From CAYPNF01 sp964411985 (lineage in GTDB: Bacteria; Verrucomicrobiota; Verrucomicrobiia; Limisphaerales; J093): DNA of 64,000 nucleotides. Shown in pieces: positions 49,588 through 58,439 of this stretch. The stretch spans positions 199,108 through 263,107 of the forward strand of contig CAYPNF010000003.1 in assembly GCA_964411985.1 (NCBI GenBank), in the 5' to 3' direction. The notes under the pieces are model-generated. The model had not been told where the DNA came from and ran no database searches. It saw only the letters and a list, made by a program, of their open reading frames with translations. The translations under genes were made by a program, and so were the position numbers. How positions within the stretch are numbered: position 1 is the stretch's first letter; every line of letters starts with the position of its first letter.

Positions 49588-50964
49588 TTAGTGATTCTCC
49601 AGACTATAAGTATGGAGCTTGCGGTGGAGAGTGCGGCGGCTGATTCCCAGCTTTTTTGCCGCCAACGTACGGTTCCCTCTCGACTCGTCCAGCGCGCGGA
49701 TCATCAACTGCTTCTCCGCCTCTTGCAAGGTCAGATCGTGTTGGCCCACCGCCAGCGGGGCCTCTGGCAAAAGACCCACCCCCACGCCGCCACGCAGATT
49801 GGGGGGGAGATCCCGCAGGGCAATTTTGTCCGACCGGCAGAGCGCCACGGCCCCCTCGATGGCGTTACGCAATTCGCGCACATTGGCAGGCCACTGGTAG
49901 TTCATCAGGGCTTGGAGCGCTTCCACCGTAAAATCGTTCACTGGTTTGCCGTATTCCTTGGCAATTTCCTTGAGAAAATGCAGGGCCAGCAGGGGAATAT
50001 CCCCCGTTCGCTCACGCAGGGGTGGCAGCCAAAGTTCCACCACCCGCAGCCGGAAATAGAGGTCTTCGCGAAACCGCCCTGCCCGCACCTCGGCCGCGAG
50101 GTTCTTGTTGGTGGCGGCGATCAGCCGAACATCCGCCGCGAGAGTCTTGTTCGAGCCGACACGTTGAAAGGTTCTCTCGCCCAGCACCCGAAGCAGCTTC
50201 ACCTGGGTGCTGGCGTCGATTTCTCCAATTTCGTCGAGAAACAATGAACCCCCGTTGGCCTCTTCGAAACGGCCGATTCTGCGCTCGTGCGCCCCCGTGA
50301 AAGCCCCCTTTTCATGACCGAATAGTTCACTTTCCAAGAGGCTGGGAGAAAGCGCGGCGCAGTGAACCGTGACCATCGGCATGCGGGACCGGTTGCTGAG
50401 CTGATGAACCGCTTTCGCCACCAACTCCTTCCCCGTGCCACTCTCCCCCTGGATGAGTACCGTCGCAGGCGTGGCTGATATCTGCTGAAGCACATCCAGG
50501 ACCTCGAGCATCGCAGGGGATCGGCCCACCAGACTCTCGACGCGGAACCGATCATCCAGCCGCTGGTGCAAGGAGGCGTTCTCGACCTCCAGGTTCTGCT
50601 GCCGCAACGCCCGGTTGATCCGCAACTCCAACTCATCGATCTGGAGCCGTCCCTTTGCGATATAGTCGTCGGCTCCCTTCTTCATCGCCTCCACCGCCAA
50701 CTCTTCTGAGCCATAAGCCGTCATCAGAATGCAAACCGGGGGCTTGGGAAGGGATTTGGCTCGAAGAATGATCTTCATGCCATCCTCCTGCGGAAGCCGG
50801 AAGTCGGTCAGAAGCACGGCAAAGGGTTCTCTTTCCAACAGCGATATGGCTCCCGCGGCGTCTTCCGCGATGTAGACATCGAACTTGTCCTCGAGCGCCG
50901 CCCGCAGGCCTTCGCGGGTCGGTTTCTCGTCATCCACGATCAGCAATGTTGGTTTGGTAAGCAT
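49588..50964 (-). CDS. NtrC-family sigma54-dependent response regulator
   Basis: 458 residues. Receiver domain 1-120 with phospho-acceptor Asp54 ('VLLTDFRLPQEDG'). Sigma54-interaction AAA+ domain at about 140-380: Walker A GESGTGKE, the GAFTGA loop that contacts sigma54 ('KGAFTGAHERR'), and 'GSLFLDEIGEIDASTQ'. A C-terminal Fis-type HTH is 'NRTLAAKKLGISRRTLHRKLH'. All activator motifs are intact, so it should drive sigma54 promoters when phosphorylated, probably by the kinase encoded 50 bp upstream. Target promoters are not evident: I found no convincing -24/-12 site in nearby gaps. The position upstream of the export genes suggests control of polysaccharide genes. Confidence 0.96.
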   Translation of the reverse strand: MLTKPTLLIVDDEKPTREGLRAALEDKFDVYIAEDAAGAISLLEREPFAVLLTDFRLPQEDGMKIILRAKSLPKPPVCILMTAYGSEELAVEAMKKGADDYIAKGRLQIDELELRINRALRQQNLEVENASLHQRLDDRFRVESLVGRSPAMLEVLDVLQQISATPATVLIQGESGTGKELVAKAVHQLSNRSRMPMVTVHCAALSPSLLESELFGHEKGAFTGAHERRIGRFEEANGGSLFLDEIGEIDASTQVKLLRVLGERTFQRVGSNKTLAADVRLIAATNKNLAAEVRAGRFREDLYFRLRVVELWLPPLRERTGDIPLLALHFLKEIAKEYGKPVNDFTVEALQALMNYQWPANVRELRNAIEGAVALCRSDKIALRDLPPNLRGGVGVGLLPEAPLAVGQHDLTLQEAEKQLMIRALDESRGNRTLAAKKLGISRRTLHRKLHTYSLENH

Positions 50965-51014
50965 ACGGCGGGCCCATTATGTCGCAAATCCGGAACGGGA
51001 TAAACAGGGTTTTT

Positions 51015-52289
51015 TCAGGCCGGCACCGAGCCCGCGCCACCAACCTCCAACAAACGCTGCCGTCGATCCTGGAGTGGAAACCAAAGTCGGAAGGTGGTAC
51101 CGCGGCCCACGTGGCTCTCGAGCCCGATGCGCCCGCCGTGATCGCGCATGATCCGCTGGACGATCATCAGGCCCAACCCGGAGCCCTTGGGTTTGGTGGT
51201 AAAAAAGGGGGTGAAGAGCTGGGTTTGCAGCTCAGCGGGAATCCCGCAACCATTGTCCCCCACGTTCGCAAACACCCCGTCGTTGGCCTGGCCCGTCTCC
51301 AAGGTCAATGTCCCGCCCCTTGTCATCGCCTGCATGGCATTCTTCACCAGGTTCACCAAGACCTGTTTGACCTGGACGGAATCGAGAAGGGCCTCAGGAA
51401 GACCCCGCGAGAGTCGTTCCACCACCACAATTCCACGGTTCTCCAATTCGGGCCGAAGCAACTCCAGGGTCTCCCGTACGGCCTCATTCAGCTGGCTCGG
51501 ACGCAATTGGGGTGGCGTGGGGCGGATCGCCTGCAGAAACTGGGTGATGATGTAATCCAGACGGGAGACCTCGCCTTTGGCCACATTCAAGTACTGGTCG
51601 AGCCTCCCAATGGCCTCCTCTTCGATATCCGGGGTGGCAGTGGATGAGTCCGAGCGCCTCAGCTTTCGTACCAACGCGGACCGGATGGGTTGTGAGGGCC
51701 TCGGCTTGCGGAGTTTGCGAACCTCCCGTTCCATCAACTGTAGATGGATGTGGAGCGCGTTGAGAGGGTTCCCGATCTCATGCGCCACGCTGGCCGCCAA
51801 CAGGGTCAACGCCTGGCTCCGCTCCGATTCAATGGCTTCGTAGGTCTTCTGCCTCGCTTCCGTTGCATCGTGCAGAATCAGCGCCACTCCTCGACTCCCC
51901 ACCGCCCCACCGTCCAAGGGAGCAGCCGAAACTCGCAAGAAGATCGGGCGCGGATAGGTCAGCTCCAACTCCTGCCTCAGCAACCGGTCTCCACCGCTGC
52001 GATCCCGCCCCGCGATGCGATCCCATTCGAGACCCGGGAGGATCCGAGTCACATGCTGCGCCTCCAACTGCTCAGCGGTCTGTCCAAGCAAACGGGTCAC
52101 TGACTGGTTGGAATACACTACCCTCCCCTGCTGGTCCAAGACCACCACCCCATCCTCGATGGTGTTGAAGAGGGTCTCGAGAAAATTCCTTTCATTGGCC
52201 AGCCGCTGGACCACCTTTTGAAGCCCCTCGGAATCGAGACGTCCGATCCGGCCCAAGACCTTGTCCAGGAAGTTCGATTTCGCAGCCAT
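51015..52289 (-). CDS. NtrB-like PAS sensor histidine kinase
   Basis: 424 residues, soluble. N-terminal helical segment, PAS domain (about 35-145, 'LFNTIEDGVVVLDQQGRVVYSNQSVTRLLG'-type signature, here split over 'IEDGVVVLDQQGRVVYSNQS'), HisKA with phospho-His in VAHEIGNPLNAL (about 168), and HATPase_c with 'VKNAMQA', 'DNGCGIP' and 'GSGLGLMIVQR'. It is the probable partner of the sigma54 regulator downstream. Its ATG (52287-52289) overlaps the TGA of the CorA gene by one base (ATGA), the reason this start is chosen. The cytosolic PAS implies an intracellular signal. Confidence 0.95.
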   Translation of the reverse strand: MAAKSNFLDKVLGRIGRLDSEGLQKVVQRLANERNFLETLFNTIEDGVVVLDQQGRVVYSNQSVTRLLGQTAEQLEAQHVTRILPGLEWDRIAGRDRSGGDRLLRQELELTYPRPIFLRVSAAPLDGGAVGSRGVALILHDATEARQKTYEAIESERSQALTLLAASVAHEIGNPLNALHIHLQLMEREVRKLRKPRPSQPIRSALVRKLRRSDSSTATPDIEEEAIGRLDQYLNVAKGEVSRLDYIITQFLQAIRPTPPQLRPSQLNEAVRETLELLRPELENRGIVVVERLSRGLPEALLDSVQVKQVLVNLVKNAMQAMTRGGTLTLETGQANDGVFANVGDNGCGIPAELQTQLFTPFFTTKPKGSGLGLMIVQRIMRDHGGRIGLESHVGRGTTFRLWFPLQDRRQRLLEVGGAGSVPA

Positions 52290-53287
52290 CAGAACCACTT
52301 CTTCTTCTTGAAATACCAGTAGGTCAAGCCCGTCGTGACAACGGTGATCGAGGCCATCAGGGGATATCCCCAGGAGGTCTCCAACTCCGGCATGTGCTTG
52401 AAATTCATACCGTACCAGGTGCCTACCATCATCAACGGGGTGGTGATCACGGTGATCATCGTCAGCAACTTCACCACTTCTCCAGTCTGATTGGAGGAGA
52501 TGTTCAGATAAATCTGGAGAATGCCCGTAAGCGAGTCTGCGTAGGTATGTGCCAACTCACCGATGTGATAAAGGCCGTCGTAGACGTCCCGGTAATAGGG
52601 CACCAGGTGGGCGCGAATCAGCTTGAACTCTCCTGCGGCAAACCTGGCCAAGACCTCCCGTTGCGGGCCAATGATCTGGCGCAAATGGAGCACCTCTTTC
52701 TTGATCTGGATGATCTTGTTCAAGACATCCTCATCCGCGCGCTGCAGCACCTTCGACTCCAGTTCGCTGATCTCGAGAGAAAGCTCCTCCAAGGCGGGCC
52801 GGTAGTTGTCCACCAGAGCATCCAAAAGGGTATGGGCCACCCGGTCCGGAGCTCGCGCAATGTGCACACTGCTGTTGAGACACCGTTCCGCGGTCGAGGA
52901 AATGCTCTTCAGCGGCACCACATGGTAGGTAACGAGAAAATTCTTGCCCAGAAAGAAGTTGAGCTCACTGGTGGCAAAGACCCCATCGCGGCGACTGTAG
53001 TCCACGGCATGGATTACCATGAACAGGTAGGGCCAAAAAAGATCACCCTCCTTCGGTTGGTATTCCTCCACCTTGGGCGAGGGGCTTACGGTAATGCAGT
53101 CCTCCACGGACAAAGGATGGAAATGAAAAACACCCTCCAGATAGGTTCTGGCCTCCTCTTCGGTGGCATCCTCCAAATCAACCCAAAGGAATAAGTTAGT
53201 GTCGGCTAGCAGCGTGGGCATGAGAAAGACCTCAATGTCCTTGGTATGCAGCCGACCCTGAGTTGTAAAGGCGAAGGACCGGACCAT
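52289..53287 (-). CDS. corA: CorA-family magnesium/divalent-cation channel
   Basis: 332 residues from the ATG at 53287. A long cytosolic alpha/beta funnel with 'FLWVDLEDATEEEARTYL' at the start, then two C-terminal membrane helices with the pore signature YGMNF at about 294 and the loop 'MPELETSWGYPL' (the acidic MPEL loop is conserved). It ends KKKKW. Pentameric CorA channels take up Mg2+ and sometimes Co2+ or Ni2+. It is the first gene of a minus-strand unit whose second gene is the sensor kinase, overlapping by one base. This cotranscription with a two-component pair is unusual. Confidence 0.94.
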   Translation of the reverse strand: MVRSFAFTTQGRLHTKDIEVFLMPTLLADTNLFLWVDLEDATEEEARTYLEGVFHFHPLSVEDCITVSPSPKVEEYQPKEGDLFWPYLFMVIHAVDYSRRDGVFATSELNFFLGKNFLVTYHVVPLKSISSTAERCLNSSVHIARAPDRVAHTLLDALVDNYRPALEELSLEISELESKVLQRADEDVLNKIIQIKKEVLHLRQIIGPQREVLARFAAGEFKLIRAHLVPYYRDVYDGLYHIGELAHTYADSLTGILQIYLNISSNQTGEVVKLLTMITVITTPLMMVGTWYGMNFKHMPELETSWGYPLMASITVVTTGLTYWYFKKKKWF

Positions 53288-53550
53288 GCGATTCAAACCT
53301 AGTGCGGCGGTTTAACGACGACAACGAACCCTGTTGATTCTAATTCGCTCGTCTCACAACGCAAGAAGGATATTCGCCCAATTCATGGCAAAACCTCTTA
53401 TCCATAAACGCGTTCGAGATTTCGAAGAGTGAGGCCAAAGGAAGAAAGGCGCGCCTTGGCTTGCGTGAGGGGCCCAACTCCGCTATTTGAATGCTCCCAA
53501 GATTCCATTCGTCTCTTAACACACATAGCGTCAGCAAGACTTATTCGATT

Positions 53551-54957
53551 ATGAACATACGACCCTTCGGGTTTGCCACCAAACCTCTGCTGCTCCTGGC
53601 GGCACTCGGATTCACCCTAGCCACCTCCGCCGCGGAGCCGAAGAAGTTCCTGGTGGTCACCGCGACCAAAGGCTTTCGGCATAGTTCGATCCCCACCGCC
53701 GAACGCATTATCGCCCAACTGGGTCAAGAAACCGGCGTGTTCACCGTCGATTATGTCCGGGGCGGCGCTGATGGAAAAGACGACACGGACGTGCGTGAGA
53801 AAATGGCGCCGGAATCCTTAAAGAAGTACGACGGAGTCATCTTTGCGAACACGACGGGGGATCTGGCCATCCCGGACAAAGAGTACTTTCTTACCTGGCT
53901 GAAATCAGGAAAGGCTTTTGTGGGGATGCACTCCTGCAGCGATACGTATCATGGCTACCCCGCCTACCTGCAGATGCTCGGCGCGGAGTTCCTGACCCAT
54001 CATGAGCAAGTCAAAATCGCAGCCATCAACCAGGATCCCAAGCACCCGGCGACCAAACACATGGGCGGATGCTTTGAGGTTTTCGATGAAATCTACCTGT
54101 TCAAGAACTTCAACCGCGGTGAGGTTCACGGACTCCTGACCCTGGACAAACACCCCAACCAGGGCACTCCCGGTGACTACGCGGTGGCCTGGTGCAAAGA
54201 GTACGGAAAAGGCAAAGTCTTCTATACGTCGCTTGGACACCGCGAGGACGTCTGGGACGCGGACCCAGCCATGAAAGACCGCAAGAATTCGCCTGAAGTG
54301 AGCAAGGCCTATCAACAGCATATCCTGGGAGGCATTCGCTGGGCTCTCGACCTCGAAGAAGGGGATGGAAAACCGCAGAGCACGGCCGCGAAACTCGATC
54401 CAACAGAAGCGAAAGAAGGTTTCAAGCCGTTGTTCAATGGCACCGACCTCACTGGGTGGCACTTGCGCAATCCCGCTGGCACCAAGAGTTGGAGCGTCCA
54501 AAACGGGATGCTGGTGAACAGCCTCCCCAAAGACGGGCACGGAACCGATTTGGTTTCCGATCAGAAGTTTTGGAACTTCACCGCTCGCTATGAGTACATG
54601 GTCCCCAAAGGAGCCAACAGCGGTTTCTACCTCCGCGGACGTCATGAAGTTCAAGTGCTGGATGACGGCGATTCAAAGACCCCCTCCATCAGCAGTAATG
54701 GATCCATCTACAATCACACCGCTCCTAGCCAGTTCGCCTCCAAGAAGGCGGGCGAATGGCAAACGGCCGAAGCTACCATGGTCGGTAACAAGGTCTCCGT
54801 AACCCTCAACGGGGTGAAGGTCATCGACAATGTAGTCGTCGACCGTGCGACGGGAAGTGAATTGGATAACAAGGTCAACGAACCGGGCAGCTTTTTCCTT
54901 CAGGGCGATCACGGAGCGGTCGCCTTCCGCAATATCCGGGTGAAAGAACTCAAGTAA
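53551..54957 (+). CDS. secreted ThuA / DUF1080 fusion protein
   Basis: About 468 residues. Signal peptide (MNIRPFGFATKPLLLLAALG...SAA), a ThuA-like glutamine-amidotransferase-fold domain (about 25-265: 'VVTATKGFRHSSIPTAERI', 'FVGMHSCSDTYHGYPAYLQ', 'VFYTSLGHREDVW'), then DUF1080/3-keto-disaccharide-hydrolase-like domain (about 285-468: 'FKPLFNGTDLTGWHL', 'FYLRGRHEVQVLDD', 'GDHGAVAFRNIRVKEL'). ThuA is linked to trehalose/disaccharide use, and DUF1080 members hydrolyse 3-keto-glucosides. Together with the nearby Tat oxidoreductases this fits the oxidise-then-cleave route for disaccharides in the periplasm. That pathway is inference. Confidence 0.92.
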   Translation: MNIRPFGFATKPLLLLAALGFTLATSAAEPKKFLVVTATKGFRHSSIPTAERIIAQLGQETGVFTVDYVRGGADGKDDTDVREKMAPESLKKYDGVIFANTTGDLAIPDKEYFLTWLKSGKAFVGMHSCSDTYHGYPAYLQMLGAEFLTHHEQVKIAAINQDPKHPATKHMGGCFEVFDEIYLFKNFNRGEVHGLLTLDKHPNQGTPGDYAVAWCKEYGKGKVFYTSLGHREDVWDADPAMKDRKNSPEVSKAYQQHILGGIRWALDLEEGDGKPQSTAAKLDPTEAKEGFKPLFNGTDLTGWHLRNPAGTKSWSVQNGMLVNSLPKDGHGTDLVSDQKFWNFTARYEYMVPKGANSGFYLRGRHEVQVLDDGDSKTPSISSNGSIYNHTAPSQFASKKAGEWQTAEATMVGNKVSVTLNGVKVIDNVVVDRATGSELDNKVNEPGSFFLQGDHGAVAFRNIRVKELK

Positions 54958-54969
54958 CCCGTTGAGAAC

Positions 54970-55052
54970 GGCGAGCCGGGTTCCCTGCCCCGCTCGCCGG
55001 TCCGGGATGCCGATGGAAGCTCTTGGCCATGAAGAGCCCATCGGTATCCCGG
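54970..55052 (+). other. two hairpins after the ThuA-DUF1080 gene
   Basis: First stem GGCGAGC (54970-54976)/GCTCGCC (54992-54998). Second, longer stem 55002-55052: CCGGGATGCCGATGG pairs with CCATCGGTATCCCGG (one wobble), and the inner GCTCTT pairs with AAGAGC, giving about 21 bp around a 7-nt loop. No U tract follows. They may be transcript-end structures or a REP-like element. Confidence 0.65.
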
Positions 55053-55231
55053 GCCAAGGTTCCCCCACGCGGGAGCGCCCAGGCTTGGGGTCAGCTTGCG
55101 GCATTTGAACTGCTAATGTTGAAATGATATAAAAATCCGGTTGCAAATGGCCTGGAGACCGGTTGTCATAAAAAGAACTGCCTGACGTTGACGGGCCCGC
55201 AGGGCTCGGTTTGGCATGCCCGACTGATAAC

Positions 55232-56617
55232 ATGAAAAACGAGATCCTGTCCGATCTGAATCGACGCGAATTCCTGAGAGGCGGTTCCATGGCATCCCTC
55301 ATGATGATGATGGGGGGGGTTGCCATTGGCGCCGAAGAAACCAAGACCGACACAGTCAACGCCGATGGCTCCACCAACTACAAGGGCGAAGCCGTGCCCA
55401 TCAACGTGGGAGTGATCGGCTGTGGGATCTGGGCCAGGGAGATTTTGAAGACGCTCGCGGTGATGCCCAATGGCCCCGTGGTGGCCATTTGCGACACTTA
55501 CCCCGCTTACTTGAAGCGCGCGGGTGATCTCGCTCCCAAGGCCGAAAAGTACAGCGACTATACCAAACTTCTGGAAAACAAGTCGGTGCAAGCGGTCATC
55601 GTGGGCACTCCCACCCACCAACACAAGGACATCGTGCTGGCCGCGCTGGCTGCAGGCAAACACGTCTACTGCGAAGCCCCCATGGCGGCCACCCTCGAAG
55701 ATGCCCGCGCCATCGCACAGGCCGCCAAGAAAGCCATCAAAGTGAATTTCCAGGTGGGCTTGCAGAGCCGGTCCGACAAGCAGATCGCCAATCTCGCCAC
55801 CTTCGTCCGCACCGGCGTCATGGGCCAGACCGTCAAGGGCCGCTCCCAATTCCACAAGAAGATGAGCTGGCGCCAGGCTTCCCCCAACCCCGATCGTGAG
55901 AAGGAAATCAACTGGCGTTTGGACAAGCAAGTGTCCTTGGGGATGGTCGGCGAAATTGGGGTGCACCATATCGATGTTGCGAACTGGTTTTTCCAAAGCT
56001 TGCCCGTATCCGTCGCTGGATTCGGCTCCCTGATTAAGTGGAAAGACGGACGCGACGTCCCGGACAGCGCACAGGTGGTGCTCGAGTATCCCGGCGGCCT
56101 CCTGTACAACCACGAATGCACCATTAACAACTCGTTCGATGCGGAGATGGGGATGTTCTTCGGAACCGATTGCGCGATCATGATGAGGGAACGGCGGGCC
56201 TGGATGTTCAAGGAAGCCGATGCCCCTCTGCTCGGCTGGGAAGTCTATGCGAACAAACAGGCGTTCTTCAAAGAGAGCGGGATCGTGCTGGGCGCTGGTT
56301 CCACCAGCCAAAAGAACCAGAACAAGAATGCCACGGAAGGGGTCGCCGACGAGAAATCGGCTCTCCAGTACGCTCTGGAGTCGTTCCTGATTAATTCCAA
56401 CACCATCGGCGCAGGCGTCGAGGATTTCGCCGCCAGTTTCGATGTCAATGACTCTGCCGCACTCAAGGAGTACCTGGCCGGACTCGAAAAGAGCAGGTTG
56501 GCGGGTGCGGGCTGGAAGGACGGGTACGAGGCCGCGGTGACCGTCATCAAGGCCAGCGAGGCCGTCCTGAAGGGCGAGAAAATCCGATTCTCTAAAGAAT
56601 GGTTTGACGTCGGTTGA
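55232..56617 (+). CDS. Tat-exported Gfo/Idh/MocA-like oxidoreductase with EAP motif
   Basis: 461 residues from the ATG at 55232. Tat leader 'LNRREFLRGGSMASLMMMMGG' (about residues 9-29, trimmed: NRREFLRGG), Rossmann motif 'VGVIGCGIWAREILK', then the motif position reads 'HVYCEAPMAATLEDARAI': Glu-Ala-Pro in place of Glu-Lys-Pro, so the usual catalytic lysine is missing. The C-terminal domain has 'VGEIGVHHIDVANWFFQ', keeping the His pair. This may be a dehydrogenase using another base or a binding protein. It follows ThuA-DUF1080 and precedes YceI on the same strand. Confidence 0.88.
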   Translation: MKNEILSDLNRREFLRGGSMASLMMMMGGVAIGAEETKTDTVNADGSTNYKGEAVPINVGVIGCGIWAREILKTLAVMPNGPVVAICDTYPAYLKRAGDLAPKAEKYSDYTKLLENKSVQAVIVGTPTHQHKDIVLAALAAGKHVYCEAPMAATLEDARAIAQAAKKAIKVNFQVGLQSRSDKQIANLATFVRTGVMGQTVKGRSQFHKKMSWRQASPNPDREKEINWRLDKQVSLGMVGEIGVHHIDVANWFFQSLPVSVAGFGSLIKWKDGRDVPDSAQVVLEYPGGLLYNHECTINNSFDAEMGMFFGTDCAIMMRERRAWMFKEADAPLLGWEVYANKQAFFKESGIVLGAGSTSQKNQNKNATEGVADEKSALQYALESFLINSNTIGAGVEDFAASFDVNDSAALKEYLAGLEKSRLAGAGWKDGYEAAVTVIKASEAVLKGEKIRFSKEWFDVG

Positions 56618-56677
56618 GCGCCCGAACCAGAATGAATAAAACCGATTTATCGTGTGTCTAATTAGCTAGAAAAACTT

Positions 56678-57346
56678 ATGAAGATGAATGTGTCAAAGTG
56701 GACCCTGACGTTCTGTGCAGCTCTCCTCTCAGCCGCGCTTGCCCAGGCAGCGGATGCCCCCGTCCGACTGATGGCGCAACCCGGCTGCGTGGTCACCATC
56801 GACGGCACCTCGACCATCCATGACTGGACCGTCAAGGGAGCCATCATCGGCGGATTCTTCGAGATCGAACCTGCCTTCCTCTCAGACAAAACGCTGAAGT
56901 CCGTAGCCAGCCTCAACACCAAGGGAACGGGTCCCAAATCGGAAGCCTCCATCCCGGTACGCTCGCTCAAGAGCAGCTACACCAAGATGGACGAAATCAT
57001 GCAGGAAGCGATGGGGATGAAGACGAACCCCACCATCAAGTACTGGCTCAAGGAAATGGTGGCCAAGCCCCCGGTTCCTGACAGCGGCACCCCGGTCAAG
57101 TTCGATACCAAAGGCGACCTCGCCGTCGCGGGCGTCACGAACTCCATCGACATGGAAGTGACCATGGAACGGCTGGAGGGGGACAAGGTGAAGTTCTCGG
57201 GATCGAAAGTCCTCAAGATGACCGACTTCAAGATCACTCCCCCGGCACCGAAGATCGCCCTGGGCATGATCAAGACCGGCGATGACGTGACCGTAAAGTT
57301 TGAGTGGATCACCGCCCCTAAGAAAGAGGCGCCGGCTCAGCAATAA
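56678..57346 (+). CDS. YceI-family periplasmic lipid-binding protein
   Basis: 222 residues. Signal peptide (MKMNVSKWTLTFCAALLSAALAQA), then the YceI lipocalin-like barrel: 'IDGTSTIHDWTVKGAIIGGFFEIEP', typical of the first strands, and 'DLAVAGVTNSIDMEVTMERL' and 'MTDFKITPPAP' towards the end. YceI proteins bind polyisoprenoids or other amphiphiles in the periplasm. It begins 60 bp after the oxidoreductase and ends in the terminator at 57366-57399. Confidence 0.92.
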   Translation: MKMNVSKWTLTFCAALLSAALAQAADAPVRLMAQPGCVVTIDGTSTIHDWTVKGAIIGGFFEIEPAFLSDKTLKSVASLNTKGTGPKSEASIPVRSLKSSYTKMDEIMQEAMGMKTNPTIKYWLKEMVAKPPVPDSGTPVKFDTKGDLAVAGVTNSIDMEVTMERLEGDKVKFSGSKVLKMTDFKITPPAPKIALGMIKTGDDVTVKFEWITAPKKEAPAQQ

Positions 57347-57365
57347 TCTCGGCATTCCAAGCGCG

Positions 57366-57399
57366 AAGTCGCGGCTCCTCAGCCGCGACTTTTTCTTTT
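57366..57399 (+). terminator. intrinsic terminator after YceI
   Basis: A perfect 10-bp stem AGTCGCGGCT-CCTC-AGCCGCGACT (57367-57390) followed by TTTTCTTTT. It lies 20 nt past the yceI stop. Confidence 0.93.
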
Positions 57400-57440
57400 G
57401 CCTTCCCGGCTCGATTCCTGCTATGAATCCCCATCAATAG

Positions 57441-57695
57441 GTGATCACTCGCGTTGTCATTTGCGCCCTTCTCTTTTTGCTGGGCACTGCCTGTCTCTTC
57501 TTTTCGGACCGGGCAGAGCAGTGGGTTATCCACTACCACAACATGCGCAAGCGCTCGGTCCAGGCCTCCTCTCTCTTCCTGAAAGTCACGACGTGGAACT
57601 ATCGCCGCATTCTGCAGGTGGTCGGTTTGTTTGCCCTGTTCTTGTTTGCCATACTGACCTTTTATTGGGTGGAACAGGGAATCTCCGCACCTTAA
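57441..57695 (+). CDS. small two-helix membrane protein
   Basis: 84 residues from a GTG at 57441. Two hydrophobic helices, 'VVICALLFLLGTACLFF' and 'VVGLFALFLFAILTFYWV', flank a basic loop 'YHNMRKRSV'. No family is recognised. A six-codon frame (ATG at 57423, TAG at 57438-57440) ends exactly before the GTG, so start selection or reinitiation is uncertain. It lies between the yceI terminator and elbB on the same strand, 53 bp before elbB. Confidence 0.65.
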   Translation: MITRVVICALLFLLGTACLFFSDRAEQWVIHYHNMRKRSVQASSLFLKVTTWNYRRILQVVGLFALFLFAILTFYWVEQGISAP

Positions 57696-57748
57696 GAACC
57701 TGGCTGAGCAGGCTGGCGCGCGGACAAGTTTTCCCGTAGAATGGGTTT

Positions 57749-58405
57749 ATGAAAAAAGTCGTTGTTATCCTTTCAGGGTGCGGGGTCTTTGATGGAGCGG
57801 AAATTCACGAATCCGTGCTGGTTCTGTTGGCCCTGGACCGGGCCAACGCCCAGGTTACTTGCGCTGCTCCGGATACAGCCCAATACCACGTCGTTAACCA
57901 CATGACCCAGCAGCCCGTTCCCGGTGAAACCCGAAATGTGCTGGTAGAGTCCGCCCGCATCGCGCGCGGCAACATCCAAGCGCTGAGCAAGCTCAAGGTG
58001 GCCGACTACGACGCAATCATCCTGCCGGGAGGATTCGGAGCTGCCAAGAACCTGTGTAACTTCGCCCTGGCTGGTCCCGAGTTCACGATCCACCCCGAGG
58101 TGTCCCAGGCGTTGCAAGCAGCGCATCAGGCCGGCAAACCAATCGGTTTCGCTTGCATCGCCCCCGCGATCGCCGCACGGCTGTTCGCCCGGGAGAAGGT
58201 AGAGTTCACCATTGGGACCGATGCTGGAACGGCTAAGGCGCTGGAATCGGGAGGAGCCACCCACGTGAACTGCACTCCGTTCAACGTGGTGGTGGATCGC
58301 GGCCTCAAGATCGTCACCACCCCCGCCTACATGCTGGCGTCTCGGATCACCGAAGCCGAAGCCGGGATCAACAAGATGGTGCAGGCCGTGCTGGAGATGG
58401 CGTAG
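57749..58405 (+). CDS. elbB: ElbB-type DJ-1/PfpI-superfamily glyoxalase
   Basis: 218 residues, normal length for ElbB (isoprenoid biosynthesis protein with amidotransferase-like domain). Signatures are 'ILSGCGVFDGAEIHESVL' at the start, 'HVVNHMTQQPVPGETRNVLVESARIARG' (here split as VNHMTQQPVPGETRNVL), 'IILPGGFGAAKNL', and the nucleophile-elbow Cys in 'IGFACIAPAIA' (about 135). E. coli ElbB has glyoxalase-type activity and was linked to isoprenoid output; its physiological role remains loose. It is cytosolic. Downstream, the DUF1573 gene is convergent, 34 bp away. Confidence 0.93.
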   Translation: MKKVVVILSGCGVFDGAEIHESVLVLLALDRANAQVTCAAPDTAQYHVVNHMTQQPVPGETRNVLVESARIARGNIQALSKLKVADYDAIILPGGFGAAKNLCNFALAGPEFTIHPEVSQALQAAHQAGKPIGFACIAPAIAARLFAREKVEFTIGTDAGTAKALESGGATHVNCTPFNVVVDRGLKIVTTPAYMLASRITEAEAGINKMVQAVLEMA

Positions 58406-58439
58406 GCGCTGCCAGCCCTGCAGATCGGCGCTATAACGG

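Noticed and set aside
53288..53550. Small frames between CorA and ThuA-DUF1080
   Set aside because: No ribosome-binding site, no family and no signal peptide. Treated as plain intergenic DNA.
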